NCBI GenBank assembly: GCA_009760885.1
Contig: CM019713.1
Location: 6,020,996-6,084,995 of the forward strand
Reading direction: 5' to 3'
Source: Achatina immaculata
Taxonomy: Eukaryota > Mollusca > Gastropoda > Stylommatophora > Achatinidae
DNA: 64,000 bases
Below, in pieces: positions 54,748 to 64,000 of this stretch. Under the pieces are notes generated by a model that did not search any database, was not told the DNA's origin, and saw nothing but the letters and a program-made list of their open reading frames with translations. Each line of letters starts with the position of its first letter. Position 1 is the first letter of the stretch. Position numbers and translations under genes: made by a program.

Positions 54748-54975
54748 GACTTATAAACGTCAGGGTTGGCGAACCATAGTTGACCAAGACCCTGCCCCAC
54801 CTCTCCGTTGATTTCCCCCCCCCCCCCCCGAGTAACAGGTCTAGTCTGACTAACGGGGCAGTGATGGCCGTAGTCTCCAGGGTGGTGGAGTCTGCTAAAG
54901 AAGTATTGCACACCCCTCGCTGCAAACCACGCTCAGTCTGATACAATGCTCTGCCTCAACACCACCGCATTAGCT
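54748..54975 (+). mobile_element. Dispersed retroelement 3' region, copy 2
   Basis: AACGTCAGGGTTGGCGAACC, ACGGGGCAGTGATGGCCGTA, GTGGAGTCTGCTAAAGAAGT, then CAGTCTGATACAATGCTCTG and CACCGCATTAGCTG. It matches 34838-35040 and 62685-62830. Here the CAGTCTGA... segment is present once, whereas at 35040 it forms the 51-bp satellite. Confidence 0.8.
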
Positions 54976-55010
54976 GTAAAGAACTTCATGTTAGAATAAT
55001 AATAATAATA

Positions 55011-55215
55011 AGGGTTCGAATCCCAGCTTGCGAGGAATTTGCTCAGAACGAACAATACCACAGACTGAGCTAGCTTCAAGAACTCCATTCCCCTGGGTTC
55101 CCCTGTAAAAACAAAGGCAGCAAGGACATGTGCTAGCCATTCTACCTCACAATGCTACAGTGGCCTAGAAATGTGAAGGCACTAAAACTTCTCAGCTCTT
55201 ATGCCAAGCAAAATG
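55011..55215 (+). mobile_element. 5'-truncated SINE
   Basis: Starts at GGGTTCGAATCCC (a B box), preceded by (AAT)n. The body AACAAAGGCAGCAAGGACAT, CTACCTCACAATGCTACAGT and GGCCTAGAAATGTGAAGGCA is shared with the SINE at 58803. Confidence 0.75.
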
Positions 55216-55283
55216 CCAAAGGATCTAATCTGCATCTCTTCTAAGAAATAACAGTCAATAAAAGGTTGTAAGATGGGAAGAAT

Positions 55284-55545
55284 GTATTCTCTCTCTCTCT
55301 CTCATTATTTCTTTCTTTCAACATAAAACCTCTTCTTGTTATTTTACTCTCTAAAACGCCAGAAGATAAAACACTGAAAAGAACAAATCAAACATGGTTT
55401 AATTTCCCTCCTTCTCTCTCATTCTCTCTCTCTATCTCTTCATTCTTTCTTTCTCTCAATGTAAAACCTCTCTTTGTTATTTTACTCTCTAAAACACCAG
55501 AAGATAAAACTTTGAAAATAACGGATCAAACATGATTTAATTTTC
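55284..55545. repeat. 138-bp tandem duplication, 2 units
   Basis: AAAACCTCTTCTTGTTATTT TACTC and CCAGAAGATAAAAC occur in both units, offset 138 bp (55325 and 55463), each preceded by a TC tract. Confidence 0.9.
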
Positions 55546-55811
55546 CCTCTTTAATTCTTTCACTACAAAAGGACACATTAAGAGTTGATGGTTCTTGTTC
55601 TCCTATGCCAGTCAAAGTAATAAGCCAGTGGAAGCTAAACTGCGGTCCCCGGAGCACGTGCGGTCCTCGGAGAGTTATCAGGTTGTCGGCGGCTGCGCTA
55701 TCGACTTGCTGTTCAGTCCTTTTATTGAACAAAAACAATCATGGGTTCATAGCATTGCAATATTATATACAGAAGAGAATGTGTTCCTGAACTTGCATGC
55801 AGTTTGAGAAG

Positions 55812-55890
55812 TTTGGAATCGGATATAAAGAAAAGTTTGAAATCGGATATAAAGAAAAGTTTGAAATCGGATATAAAGAAAAGTTTGGAA
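55812..55890. repeat. 25-bp repeat, 3 units
   Basis: Units of AAGTTTGAAATCGGATATAA AGAAA. Confidence 0.95.
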
Positions 55891-55932
55891 TTACTCCTCT
55901 GACTAATATTTAGGAAATAGTCTAATTAAAAT

Positions 55933-56072
55933 TTAAAACAGTGCATTTCTAATACAACCCATGTTTTTAAGCTTTAAAATAACTCCTTTCCATTTTTTGC
56001 TTTTTTGTCCTTCCTACTGAAATTTCTCTAAAAAAAAAAGATGAGAAAATATTTCAGGAGTTAAAGAATTAA
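55933..56072 (-). mobile_element. TTAA-flanked MITE, copy 3
   Basis: On the minus strand TTAATTCTTTAACTCCTGAA from 56072, then AAAGGAGTTATTTTAAAGC. It is homologous to 37179 and 56948. The far end is unclear. Confidence 0.55.
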
Positions 56073-56589
56073 AAAAAAAACAAAAACAAGATCACAAAAT
56101 AAAACAGCGATAACTGTATTTCTCAATATTTTCGATTGTCATAACTTTCTGCTCGCTCGCGTGCCATCAGAAGTAACAGCGTACAATCAGCAGAAAACGA
56201 ATGTCACTATCCTGCACAAATAACCCCTTCATATGCCAGGCACGAACACACTGAAATATTTGGCCCCCACGGCGGAATTTGGGAGACGACATAATTACAG
56301 TGACACGAGATGTACTCACATGAAAGGTGCTCCCATGACGTCATGGCTGTGACGTCCCCAACAATGTAATCCAAAAATAGAAAGCGAAGAATCAAGCTCG
56401 CTGAAGTGCTGCACAGGCCAGCTGTTTTCATGGCATTCATCGCGGCTAACCAGGATGTCAAGTGTTTCTTTTAAATCCTGCTCAAGGATCTATTTAAAAA
56501 AAGAAAGAAGCAAAAACATGTTTATGATTTCAATTCAGTGTCTTGTATGCAATAATCACAACATATCCTCATAAAGTTTTGGTTCTATT
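56073..56589. other. No recognised gene
   Basis: An 84-codon minus frame (56207-56461) has no domain I recognise. Confidence 0.4.
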
Positions 56590-56935
56590 TGTAAGAGTCT
56601 TCCCTTGCCCTCAAGTAAAAGTCTTCTCTTGCCCGCGAGTAAAAGTCTTACCTTGCCTTGATGTTAGAATCTACCCTTGCCATCATGTAAAAGTGTTCCC
56701 TTGCCCTGATGTAAGAATCTACCTTTGCCGTCGTGTAAAAGCCTTTCCATGCCCTGATGTAAGAATCTACCCTTGCCATCATGTAAAAGTCTTCCCTTGG
56801 CCTCATGTATGAGTTTTCCCTTGCCTTCAAATAAAAGTCTTCTCCTGCCCTCATGTAAAAGTCTTCCCTTGCCCTTATGTAAAAGTCTTCTCTTGCCCTC
56901 GTGTAAAAGTCTTCCCTGGCCCTCGTGTAGCCGGA
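56590..56935. repeat. 24-bp minisatellite, about 14 units
   Basis: Monomers of CTTGCCCTCATGTAAAAGTC TTCC. In the centre two sub-types (GATGTAAGAATCTAC and CATGTAAAAGTCTTC) alternate as a 48-bp dimer. Frames with AREDFYMR-type 8-residue repeats are artefacts. Confidence 0.95.
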
Positions 56936-56947
56936 ATCCATCACTAT

Positions 56948-57188
56948 TTAACTCTTTTACTCCTGAATTAATTTCTCCGGTCTATCAAAAAAAAAAATTT
57001 TGGTAAGAAATTTTGGTATAAAGAAACTGGAAAGAAGTTACTCTATAATGCAAAGTTATGGGTTGAGTAGTAATGTGCTACTTTTCCTTTTATTTAAACT
57101 TTGCCTAAATTTCATCCAAAGGATTGGTTCGCAACGGTGACCAAGATCTACCAACACTGCCAGTACTGTTTTGAAATGAAAGAGTTAA
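56948..57188 (+). mobile_element. TTAA-flanked MITE, copy 2 (complete)
   Basis: Left TTAACTCTTTTACTCCTGAA (56948) and right GAAATGAAAGAGTTAA (ending 57188) give inverted CTCTTTYAYT termini bounded by TTAA on each side. It is 241 bp long and non-coding. A piggyBac-type origin is likely from the TTAA target and CYCTTT end. Confidence 0.7.
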
Positions 57189-58390
57189 TACGTCTGACGG
57201 AGGCTGATACAGTTATTTTAAAGCAAAATTTTCCCGTAAATTTATTAGTAGCCCAAACTGCTCAAACGAACTTGTTCCTGGTTACACTACAATTTTATCA
57301 AACTGTTTTCTTGTGGCTTGGCGGTTACCCCTCATACCGTTGCCCGCGGTTTTAGTTACGGACATTCTATTACTATTTTGATTTCTCTCACGCCTACAGT
57401 TCTTTGCCAGTTGTTTTTCATGGACAATCATGCAGACTTTCCTTATAAAACTTTACTTGTTACAGGAGTGAACTCTGTGAAAAAAAGGGGCAGCAGCAAA
57501 AATTATAACAAATGGATATCTCGCAAAACACAGATTTCAGCTACGATGAAGCAACAGGCGTAAGACTCCCTTATCGTTCGATCTTCCCATATGAAGGTCA
57601 AAGCAGTGTATGAGGGCAAGAAGAAAATTAACCCCAAATCAGGGGAAATAACTAGAAAAAAATACGTGAAAAGACTTTTTGACTTGTCTTCAACACTTCT
57701 CACATATTTTCAGTGGTTACGTCTCTTGATTTGCGGTTAATTTTTTTAGACTCGCACTTGCACATTATAAAATTAACAATTACCGCCGCATTATTTCTTC
57801 AGACACCCGCATCTGTCCATTGTTATTAACTGACATCTGACAACATCTTTTCGCTACTGGCTCCTTCGTTTTGGTTTTACAGTCCATTTTTCACCTTGAA
57901 CTGGTATAAGAACTGGTTCATTTGCGGGAAAGAGGAAAAACACAATTTTTTAAAAAGAAAAACAACACCTTGCAACCGTAAGCTACAGGTCACGAAGACC
58001 TCCACCATTTCTCTGTTCCTGAAGACGCAGAGAATTACAAGCGGAAGAGGGGGGGAAAAATGGCCCATATTCCCAGATCGTCCGATTTTTTTTCCCGCAA
58101 AATAATTAAATTTACGGTGAAATACGTGACAACGTCCGTTCAGAGGTCATAAGAACCGTCGCCTTTTTCCAGATGTGACGTCCCGGAGGACGACAGGAGA
58201 GAGGAAGAGACTTTTATAGACCTCAAACGGAAAGGATTAGAGGTTTAGTCCCTAGGATAGAGAAGCATCTAATACTTGGACGCTCGCAAAATGGAAAGGG
58301 GCAATCGATGGAGAATTCGTTAGTGTACGTGTCTCTCTACGTTTCACGCCTTTTTGTGTGTGTGTGTGTGTATCCTGCTTTGGGGTTTCC
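57189..58390. other. No recognised gene
   Basis: Ordinary AT-rich DNA. Frames of 60-84 codons (57101-57563 and others) show no known domain. Confidence 0.4.
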
Positions 58391-58672
58391 CAATATTTTT
58401 GTGTTGTTGTTGTTGTTGTTGTTGTTGCTGCTGCTACTGTTCCCACAGTGGGTCGGAAGTAAGGGTAGACCAAAGGAGACATGGAGAAGAACAACAGAGA
58501 GGATGTTGAGCAACAGAGGGCTCACCTGGGCAAGAGCGGGGGGGGGGGGGGGGGGGAAGGCAAATGACAGGCATTTGTGGAAAACCCTTGTGGAAGCTCC
58601 ATGTGCCCTGAGCACTTAAGGTTCACAGAGAGAGAGAGAGAAAGATAGAGAGAGAGAGATTAAAAAGAGAGA
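58391..58672 (+). mobile_element. LINE RT C-terminal fragment with (AG)n tail, second copy
   Basis: The plus strand reads SKGRPKETWRRTTERMLSNR then GLTWARA, a G-run insertion (58538-58557), then ANDRHLWKTLVEAPCALST and a stop. GAGAGAGAGAGAAAGATAGA follows at 58627. It matches the minus-strand relic at 2339 residue for residue in most positions. It is preceded by (TTG)n at 58401-58427. Confidence 0.8.
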
Positions 58673-58802
58673 TTATTACTGTTACTGGTATCATTTTTAT
58701 TATTTCTGTGTTTTCCTGCTGTTGCTCTGATGATAAAGTTAATATACAAACCCGGAGGCTCAGTTTCTTTATCTGAGTGTGTGGGTATGTGAGAGAGAAA
58801 AG

Positions 58803-59092
58803 TTCCGCCGTGGTATAGTGGTTAGCGCACTTGCCTGCCGATCAGAAGATCCCTGATTGGATTTCACACTAGTACCTAATTTTTGTTCGAACCGACCCGT
58901 GGCGGGGGTAGAACCCAGCCTCAGAACATTGGTACCCGGGGTATCCCTAGGAAAACAAAGGCAGCGAAGACAGGTGGTGACATCCCTACCTCATATGTTG
59001 TAGTGGCCTAGAAATGTGAAGGCAATAACACTTCAACACTTCGCACCCACAAGCTACGGGACATATATAGAGAGAAAGAAAGAAAGAAAGAA
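58803..59092 (+). mobile_element. tRNA-derived SINE with (GAAA)n tail
   Basis: The head TCCGCCGTGGTATAGTGGTT AGCGCACTTGCCTG has a clear A box. The B-box region is mutated (CCTGATTGGATTTC). The body AAACAAAGGCAGCGAAGACA and GTAGTGGCCTAGAAATGTGA matches 55090-55175. The tail is (AAAG)n at 59070-59092. Confidence 0.8.
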
Positions 59093-59494
59093 TCGTATGC
59101 ATTAAAGGTACTAAGGGAAAAAAATGACTTAATGGAAGTGATGAAAACACTGTGTTTTAAAAAAAAGAACATAGCAGGTGCGTGCCCATGCTTGCGTGTG
59201 TGCATCTATTACCGAATATAATAATCTTTTCCCCGAGATATTAAACTGCAAATCACTGATATTTTCTTTGCCTTCTGGTGTGTTAATAAAATGTATGAAA
59301 GCTCGCACGCCTCCTACTTGCAGGTGCCGAGCGGTGTGTAAAAAAATGTGAAGATAAGAAGGCTGATGAACAGACCATAAGTCGGCACATCTGGAACTGA
59401 TGAGAAAATGCCAAGATTCGAAAAGCTTATGTTTGGGTAATTGATAATTGAATAATTTTTGGTGCCACAGGTAAAGTTTCACATGTATACCTTG
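59093..59494. other. No recognised gene
   Basis: AT-rich; nothing recognised. Confidence 0.4.
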
Positions 59495-59554
59495 TATAAG
59501 AGAATATATATATATATATAGTTTTATATGTGTATATATATATACACAATTGTA

Positions 59555-59591
<37 letters not shown>

Positions 59592-59592
59592 G
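59495..59592. repeat. (TA)n palindrome-rich tract
   Basis: Alternating TA with GTGTATATATATATACACA-type palindromes. Confidence 0.95.
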
Positions 59593-59666
59593 TGTATGCA
59601 GAAAAGTTTATTGTAGAGAGCCGAACACGAACGCAACACTTCCAAATCATCAGCTCTAGCTTGTCC

Positions 59667-60125
59667 CTATATACCGACTTGCTTACACAGGTCGTATGCT
59701 GATGTTGCTACGAATCCTCTGGCTCCCACTTCTACAGCTATCAGTTTTGCCTTGACTCCTGCCCCCTGCCTTAATTGCTTGACCAGATCATTGTACTTCT
59801 CACTTTTAAATAAATGCTGCTCCGATAAACTTGTTTCATATGGATCCGTATCTGGATCACTATCAGTTCCTGTTTTGCTATGGAGGACACTACAATGCCC
59901 GGTCGCATTCACGTGTTCTCGATGGCAGTTGGGAATTCTCTTCTTCCTGTAGGTCCGCTATCACATCACAGTCGTTTACATCATCTAGCAGTGATGGTAA
60001 GGGAATGTCTTTGATTTCAATGTTAGATCTCGTATATGTGTATACTGTACATGCACCAAAAATTGCTCGGTCTGAAATAATTACTATCTCATATATTGAA
60101 ACTGCCAAAATCAGACATTTCACTT
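59667..60125 (-). pseudogene. Relic of a retroelement polyprotein C-terminal domain
   Basis: The minus strand reads, across a frameshift near 59900, DIPLPSLLDDVNDCDVIADL, then SEKYNDLVKQLRQGAGVKAK and LIAVEVGARGFVATSAYDLC, then KQVGI and a stop. The (I/V)EVGARGFV...L---G pattern is familiar to me from the C-terminal region of reverse-transcriptase-type ORFs in marine invertebrates. I cannot name the clade. The initial part has lost its frame. Confidence 0.5.
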
Positions 60126-60229
60126 CAAACTCTTACATTCTAACATCCAGCTGTTAGTTCTCCATGCTTAACTTGGGACCTGTACAATTTATTTATTTAT
60201 TTATTTATTTATTAAATTCAAAAGTCTGT

Positions 60230-60655
60230 ATACATTACAGCCAATAATGTTACATGGTTGTGAAACTTGGACCGTCAACAAAAAGATGACAAAGAATTTG
60301 GAAGTAACAGATGTTGTTTTGGTAAAAAGATTCATCAAAAAGTCAAATACCCTGGACGGTCAGTATTAAAAAAAAGAACGAAGAGGTCTTAAAAGAAGTT
60401 TTAGAACAACAAAAACTACTTTAAATGATTTTTAAAAAAAAGATAATAAAAATTTATTGGACATGTCAAATATGGTTGAAGTTGAAGAACCCAGTATAGA
60501 CTGGAAAATTCAAGGGAAAAAGGAAAAGAGGACGACCAACAGAAAAATATTTCAGTGGACTGAACAAATGGCATGGAAAAAAAAAGAAGAAAAGCTGCTG
60601 AATTACTGGGAACATCCAGGATCTCACAAGATGGAGAAGTATGATTGGCTTAGTC
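60230..60655 (+). mobile_element. Decayed LINE C-terminal region (+ strand of a tail-to-tail pair)
   Basis: The plus strand reads IMLHGCETWTVNKKMTKNLE, a broken RRF-KK segment, then IGHVKYG, KGKRKRGRPTEKYFSGLNKW-like traces spread over frames (the intact frame gives GKKEKRTTNRKIFQWTEQMA), then TRWRSMIGLVSQ. It ends at TTAGTCAGTCAAG and meets the minus-strand LINE at 60661. A (TTTA)n repeat lies just upstream at 60187-60214. Confidence 0.6.
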
Positions 60656-60660
60656 AGTCA

Positions 60661-60850
60661 AGTTTTTTTTTTGGTCTTCCTCTATCTCTTTGTCCCTTCA
60701 GTTTCCCTGCTGTCACTAGGTGTTTCAGTTTGCCTGTTCTCAAAACATGTCCTAGTAACCTGGATTATCGTGTTCTGAATTTGGACATAATTTCTCTATT
60801 TTGCCCAGATAAGAAAGAATATACTCGTCTCCGTAAAGTTCTACAGTAAT
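60661..60850 (-). mobile_element. LINE C-terminal fragment (- strand of a tail-to-tail pair)
   Basis: The minus strand reads RLLGHVLRTGKLKHLVTAGK then LKGQRDRGRPKKK, ending at a poly-A-like run (T-run at 60664-60672). It is the same subfamily as 12433. Confidence 0.7.
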
Positions 60851-62299
60851 TGATCTATACAAAAAAAGTATTCTAGTCGCGTTACCCTCACAAGATTTAT
60901 CCCATTCGCTTCATTTATATGGAAGACTGGCGGCTCATGATGTGTTAAAAATAAACATAAGATATTCATTCGATGTGATGGGGCGTACTCACAACACCCC
61001 TCCTCAGAATATGTTGAGACCGCTGTAAATGACAAAACTTCGCAGTCTTCAAGTGCTTTTATATGATTATTCAAGCAGACACGATTAAAGAAAACATTTC
61101 CAACATACAGACAACCATTGCTAACCAGAGGAAAAAAAATGAAAAGAAAAGAAATAAAAATGTTTGATTATCTCGTTGGTCTCTTGTAACTTTCCACAAA
61201 AAACGATTCAAGGAAACTATTTTTACAATCGCGAGACTGGATATCTTAGCATCTGCTATGGAGTCTTAACTATTTGGTCTCACACGCTAAATCTTTGTGG
61301 CTGAAAGGTTGATAAAGCGTTTATGAAGGCATTTTAAAGATTTAAATAAATAACTCCTTCATCTTCTTACGAGCTATTATTTTTTTTAATAACCTGCACG
61401 AGAATAGGAAAGGTACATATACAGCCATGTTATGCAACAAAACCATCTTATGGTCATCCATTGATACATAAAACGAATTTCCCCGACTTACGCATGGGAT
61501 CGTACCGCAACTCTGTGCGCAAGCCGATTATTCGTATCTCGTAGACATTTATACATCATTTAGTTGTATTTTACATTACCAATGTGTCGCGTAAAATTCC
61601 ATAGACTTTTGTTTTCCGGACATCTGAATTAAAACAAAAATTCTTTATACATACGTAAATCGGATGTGCGCAAGTCGGTATGTTTGTATAAGCATATACA
61701 AGCTTTAAACGTTCACATATCTCTGCCATAATACCTGTGCTCTCAAAGTTCCTGATTTCTTTAACACATGAGTTTTGGGTCTCCTGTTTTAAACTTTCCA
61801 GCCTCCAAATTTCAATGCCTTTTCCTCTTTTAGCTATTTCTTGCTCCTCATTAATTCTTCATTGCTTCCAAATTCGACCTTTCTTTTTCTGCCATGCCTC
61901 CCACGATCTTCGTAGGCCGCCAGAAGCGGAGTAAAGGAGGTTAGGGGGAAAGATTTTCCCTCTCTAAAATGGATCTTCTCCACAAGTCAGAAGAGATGGA
62001 GGGAGTTATTCCCCTTAGTCTTAAGGTTGATTAATTCCCTTGTTACTATAAAATGCTAATAGTTCATTAGTATGCCCAGTTTTAATGGGAAAAAAAGGCA
62101 GTCCTGAAAGTGTAAGAAGGAAGAAAAAGAAACTGGGTTAGTTCGGGGTTGGGAGATTCACAGATGGGGGAGAACAAAGATTGGCTGGTTTTTTCTCGCT
62201 TTGTCAGTGGGTTCAAACCTCTCACATACATGGCTCACTACGTGGTTAGTTTCACGAGTGTTTTTATTTGTTTTTTCTTTTCTTCGTTTATCATTAATA
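60851..62299. other. No recognised gene
   Basis: Contains a possible MITE at about 61480-61690 with CCCCGACTTACGCATGGGAT on the left and ACGTAAATCGGATGTGCGCA AGTCGG on the right, partly inverted. Otherwise AT-rich. Confidence 0.35.
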
Positions 62300-62675
62300 G
62301 CTTTGAGTCTTTCTCCAGTCCTCATCTGTTTCTGAATGTTTCTTCGGTTCGTATCTGTTTTTGCATGTTTCTTAAGCCCTCATTAGTTACAGCATGTTTC
62401 TTTAGTCTTCATCTGTTTCTGCCTGTTTCTTTAGTCCTCATCTGTTTCTGCTTGTTTCTTCAGCCCTCATTTGTTTCTGCTTGTTTCTTCAGCCCTCATC
62501 TGTTTCTGCTTGTTTCTTCAGCCCTCATCTGTTTCTGCGTGTTTCTTTAGTCTTCATCTGTTTCTGCTAGTTTCTTTAGTCCTCTTTGTTTTTGCGTGTT
62601 TCTTCAGCCCTCATCACTTATTGTATGTTTCTTAAATCCTCATCAATTTTAGCATATTTCTTCAATCCTCATCAG
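62300..62675. repeat. 29-bp minisatellite, about 13 units
   Basis: Units of GTTTCTTCAGCCCTCATCTG TTTCTGCTT. It ends directly at the dispersed retroelement copy at 62685. The 133-codon frame (62149-62550) is repeat-driven. Confidence 0.95.
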
Positions 62676-62684
62676 CTCTCGCAT

Positions 62685-62861
62685 GGTGGTGGAGTCTGTT
62701 GAAGAAGTATTACACGCCTACTGTTTTTGTCTCCACGCAGGGACTGAAAAAGACAGCCGCCAGAACCCGCTCCCAATCCGACACGATGTGTGCTTCAACA
62801 TCTTCACCGCATCAGCTACGAAGAATACTAGAAATTGGAAAACTGAAGAAGAAGAAGAAGA
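62685..62861 (+). mobile_element. Dispersed retroelement 3' end, copy 3, with (GAA)n tail
   Basis: GGTGGTGGAGTCTGTTGAAG, GCAGGGACTGAAAAAGACAG, CGACACGATGTGTGCTTCAA and CATCTTCACCGCATCAGCTA, ending in GAAGAAGAAGAAGAAGA (62844-62861). It shows the single-copy form of the segment expanded as a satellite at 35040, and it defines the 3' end of the family. Confidence 0.8.
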
Positions 62862-62976
62862 AGACATGTATAAATACACACATAAGCTTACAATTAACGC
62901 TCACAGTAAATATATATACAGGTGTAGTTTCTCATTTTCCAATTCCTATTTGCCTGTCCCACACCTGTGCGTCATC

Positions 62977-63172
62977 TAACGTCTCAGTTTCTGTTACAGC
63001 TACTTTCAATGTTTTATATTTAGATAACGTCCCAGTTTCTGTTACAGCTACTTTCAATGTTTTATATTTAGATAACGTCCCAGTTTCTGTTACAGCTACT
63101 TTCAATGTTTTATATTTAGATAACGTCCCAGTTTCTGTAACAGCTACTTTCAATGTTTTATATTTAGATATC
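62977..63172. repeat. 48-bp minisatellite, 4 units
   Basis: Units of GATAACGTCCCAGTTTCTGT then TACAGCTACTTTCAATGTTT and TATATTTA. Differences are nearly absent, so the array is young. Confidence 0.97.
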
Positions 63173-63851
63173 ATTATTAGTACTTGCCCCTTCCAGCATG
63201 ACAAATGTTGAAGGTTCTCACACAAAACAGCAGAGAAAGGAAATACTATTGCGTTTTATATAATTAGAAATTAAAATACGTTTTCTCGATATTTATCTCC
63301 GATGCTAACATAATGCCATTAAATGTTGAAGGCCAGTCAAGGGTCGTAATTATTGAACTGTAAATGAAAAAAAAACTATATGGCGAATCACAGTATTTCC
63401 ATACCTATTTCAATTGTTGGGCCCCTTGTTTTGTGTTTTTTTTTTACTTATCCTGGTATAAGTAGAAGTTAAAACTATACCTCCCTTGCTTTTTTTTTCT
63501 ATAATACTAACTTAAACCCATTAAATTTTTTATAAATAAAAGTTAAAATATTCAGATCTAGATATCTTACCTCTTAAACTTGTGTGAAATTTTAACGATG
63601 CTGAAACTAATTTCATATGTTAAAAATGTTATCGTGACTGGAAAAAAAAATTAATAAGGAAACCTTTGTATATCAAATACAACTATATGTCAATACTCGT
63701 ATACGTAATAAACGTTCTCTATACATTAACTGAGTATTCTAAAGGTCTAGTCTCGTAATCTCGTAATCTATTTGATGCCGACTACATGCCTCCATGAATT
63801 ATAAAACTTAAAAGTTATCTTAAGCTGCTCTTACAGACACTGAATACAATT
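63173..63851. other. No recognised gene
   Basis: AT-rich DNA with A- and T-runs. Confidence 0.4.
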
Positions 63852-64000
63852 AATTGTTTCTGTATAGTCCCGAAAATTTTGTTTAGTAGATAGTCATTTA
63901 TAATGTATGTAGTTACTTCTATACTGAGTGAATGTTTAAGAGTGAAACGTAAATGTTATGTTTTATTTTATGTCTCTCAGCTTCAATGTTAGTTATGTTT
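63852..64000 (+). mobile_element. Retroelement copy 4 of the AATAAAG family, cut by the window end
   Basis: CTGTATAGTC...GAAAATTTTGTTTAGTAGATAGTC matches 20735-20775 (CTGAATAGTA...TTTGTTTGGTAGATAGTCAT). AGTTATGTTT at the end matches about 20822-20832. The AATAAAG terminus would lie beyond the window. Confidence 0.65.

Noticed and set aside
58803..58870. Genuine tRNA (Asp/Glu-like) gene
   Set aside because: The B-box arm is broken and the sequence continues into a shared SINE body and GAAA tail.

Overview
This window looks like nuclear DNA from an invertebrate animal. My best guess is a gastropod or other mollusc. The reasons are the strong AT bias, the very dense micro- and minisatellites, the absence of prokaryotic gene organisation, and many decayed LINE reverse-transcriptase C-termini (RR-ML-IPWTA, GHV-R, KRGRP-W type motifs) of the kind common in lophotrochozoan genomes. 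The organism call is inference from repeat style only.

I recognise no host gene with confidence. Two short stretches are kept as weak exon or peptide candidates (1689-1756 and 19485-19691). Almost every long open frame is produced by a tandem repeat or is a retrotransposon relic.

Layout. 0-7.7 kb: a 5'-truncated CR1/L2-like LINE with a fold-back at its truncation point, a tRNA-type SINE, a LINE tail ending in (AG)n, hAT-type MITEs and an 87-bp minisatellite. 8-11.5 kb: two related 27-bp arrays separated by a GC-rich insert, then a 38-bp array inside a hAT-like element. 11.6-21.3 kb: GAYA microsatellites, several LINE 3' fragments each abutting a microsatellite, a 26-bp array, and a tail-to-tail retroelement pair sharing one (TC)n tract. 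22.5-28.6 kb: LINE fragments, including one with a mutated YADD box, plus nested satellites. 29.9-31.5 kb: a complete but dead mariner. 34.8-36.1 kb: a 51-bp satellite that appears to have grown out of a dispersed retroelement tail. 36.8-38.8 kb: three small DNA transposons, one with an 8-bp target duplication. 38.9-42.6 kb: a LINE inserted into an older LINE with a perfect 12-bp target duplication, followed by a 1.4-kb tandem duplication and minisatellite expansion. 43.6-50.3 kb: large compound and purine/pyrimidine tracts, plus an RNase H domain from another LINE. 50.4-58 kb: duplications, a Helitron-like element, a 41-bp array with higher-order structure and TTAA MITEs. 58-64 kb: SINEs, more LINE relics, a tail-to-tail pair, two minisatellites and, at the very end, a fourth copy of the repeat seen at the start.

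The unifying theme is that retroelement 3' ends in this window repeatedly abut simple repeats: (AG)n, (GAT)n, (GAA)n, (TTCG/TCTG)n or (TCAA)n. Some of these tails or tail-adjacent segments have expanded into much longer arrays. The sequence reads as an accessory or intergenic region where LINE insertion seeds satellite DNA.
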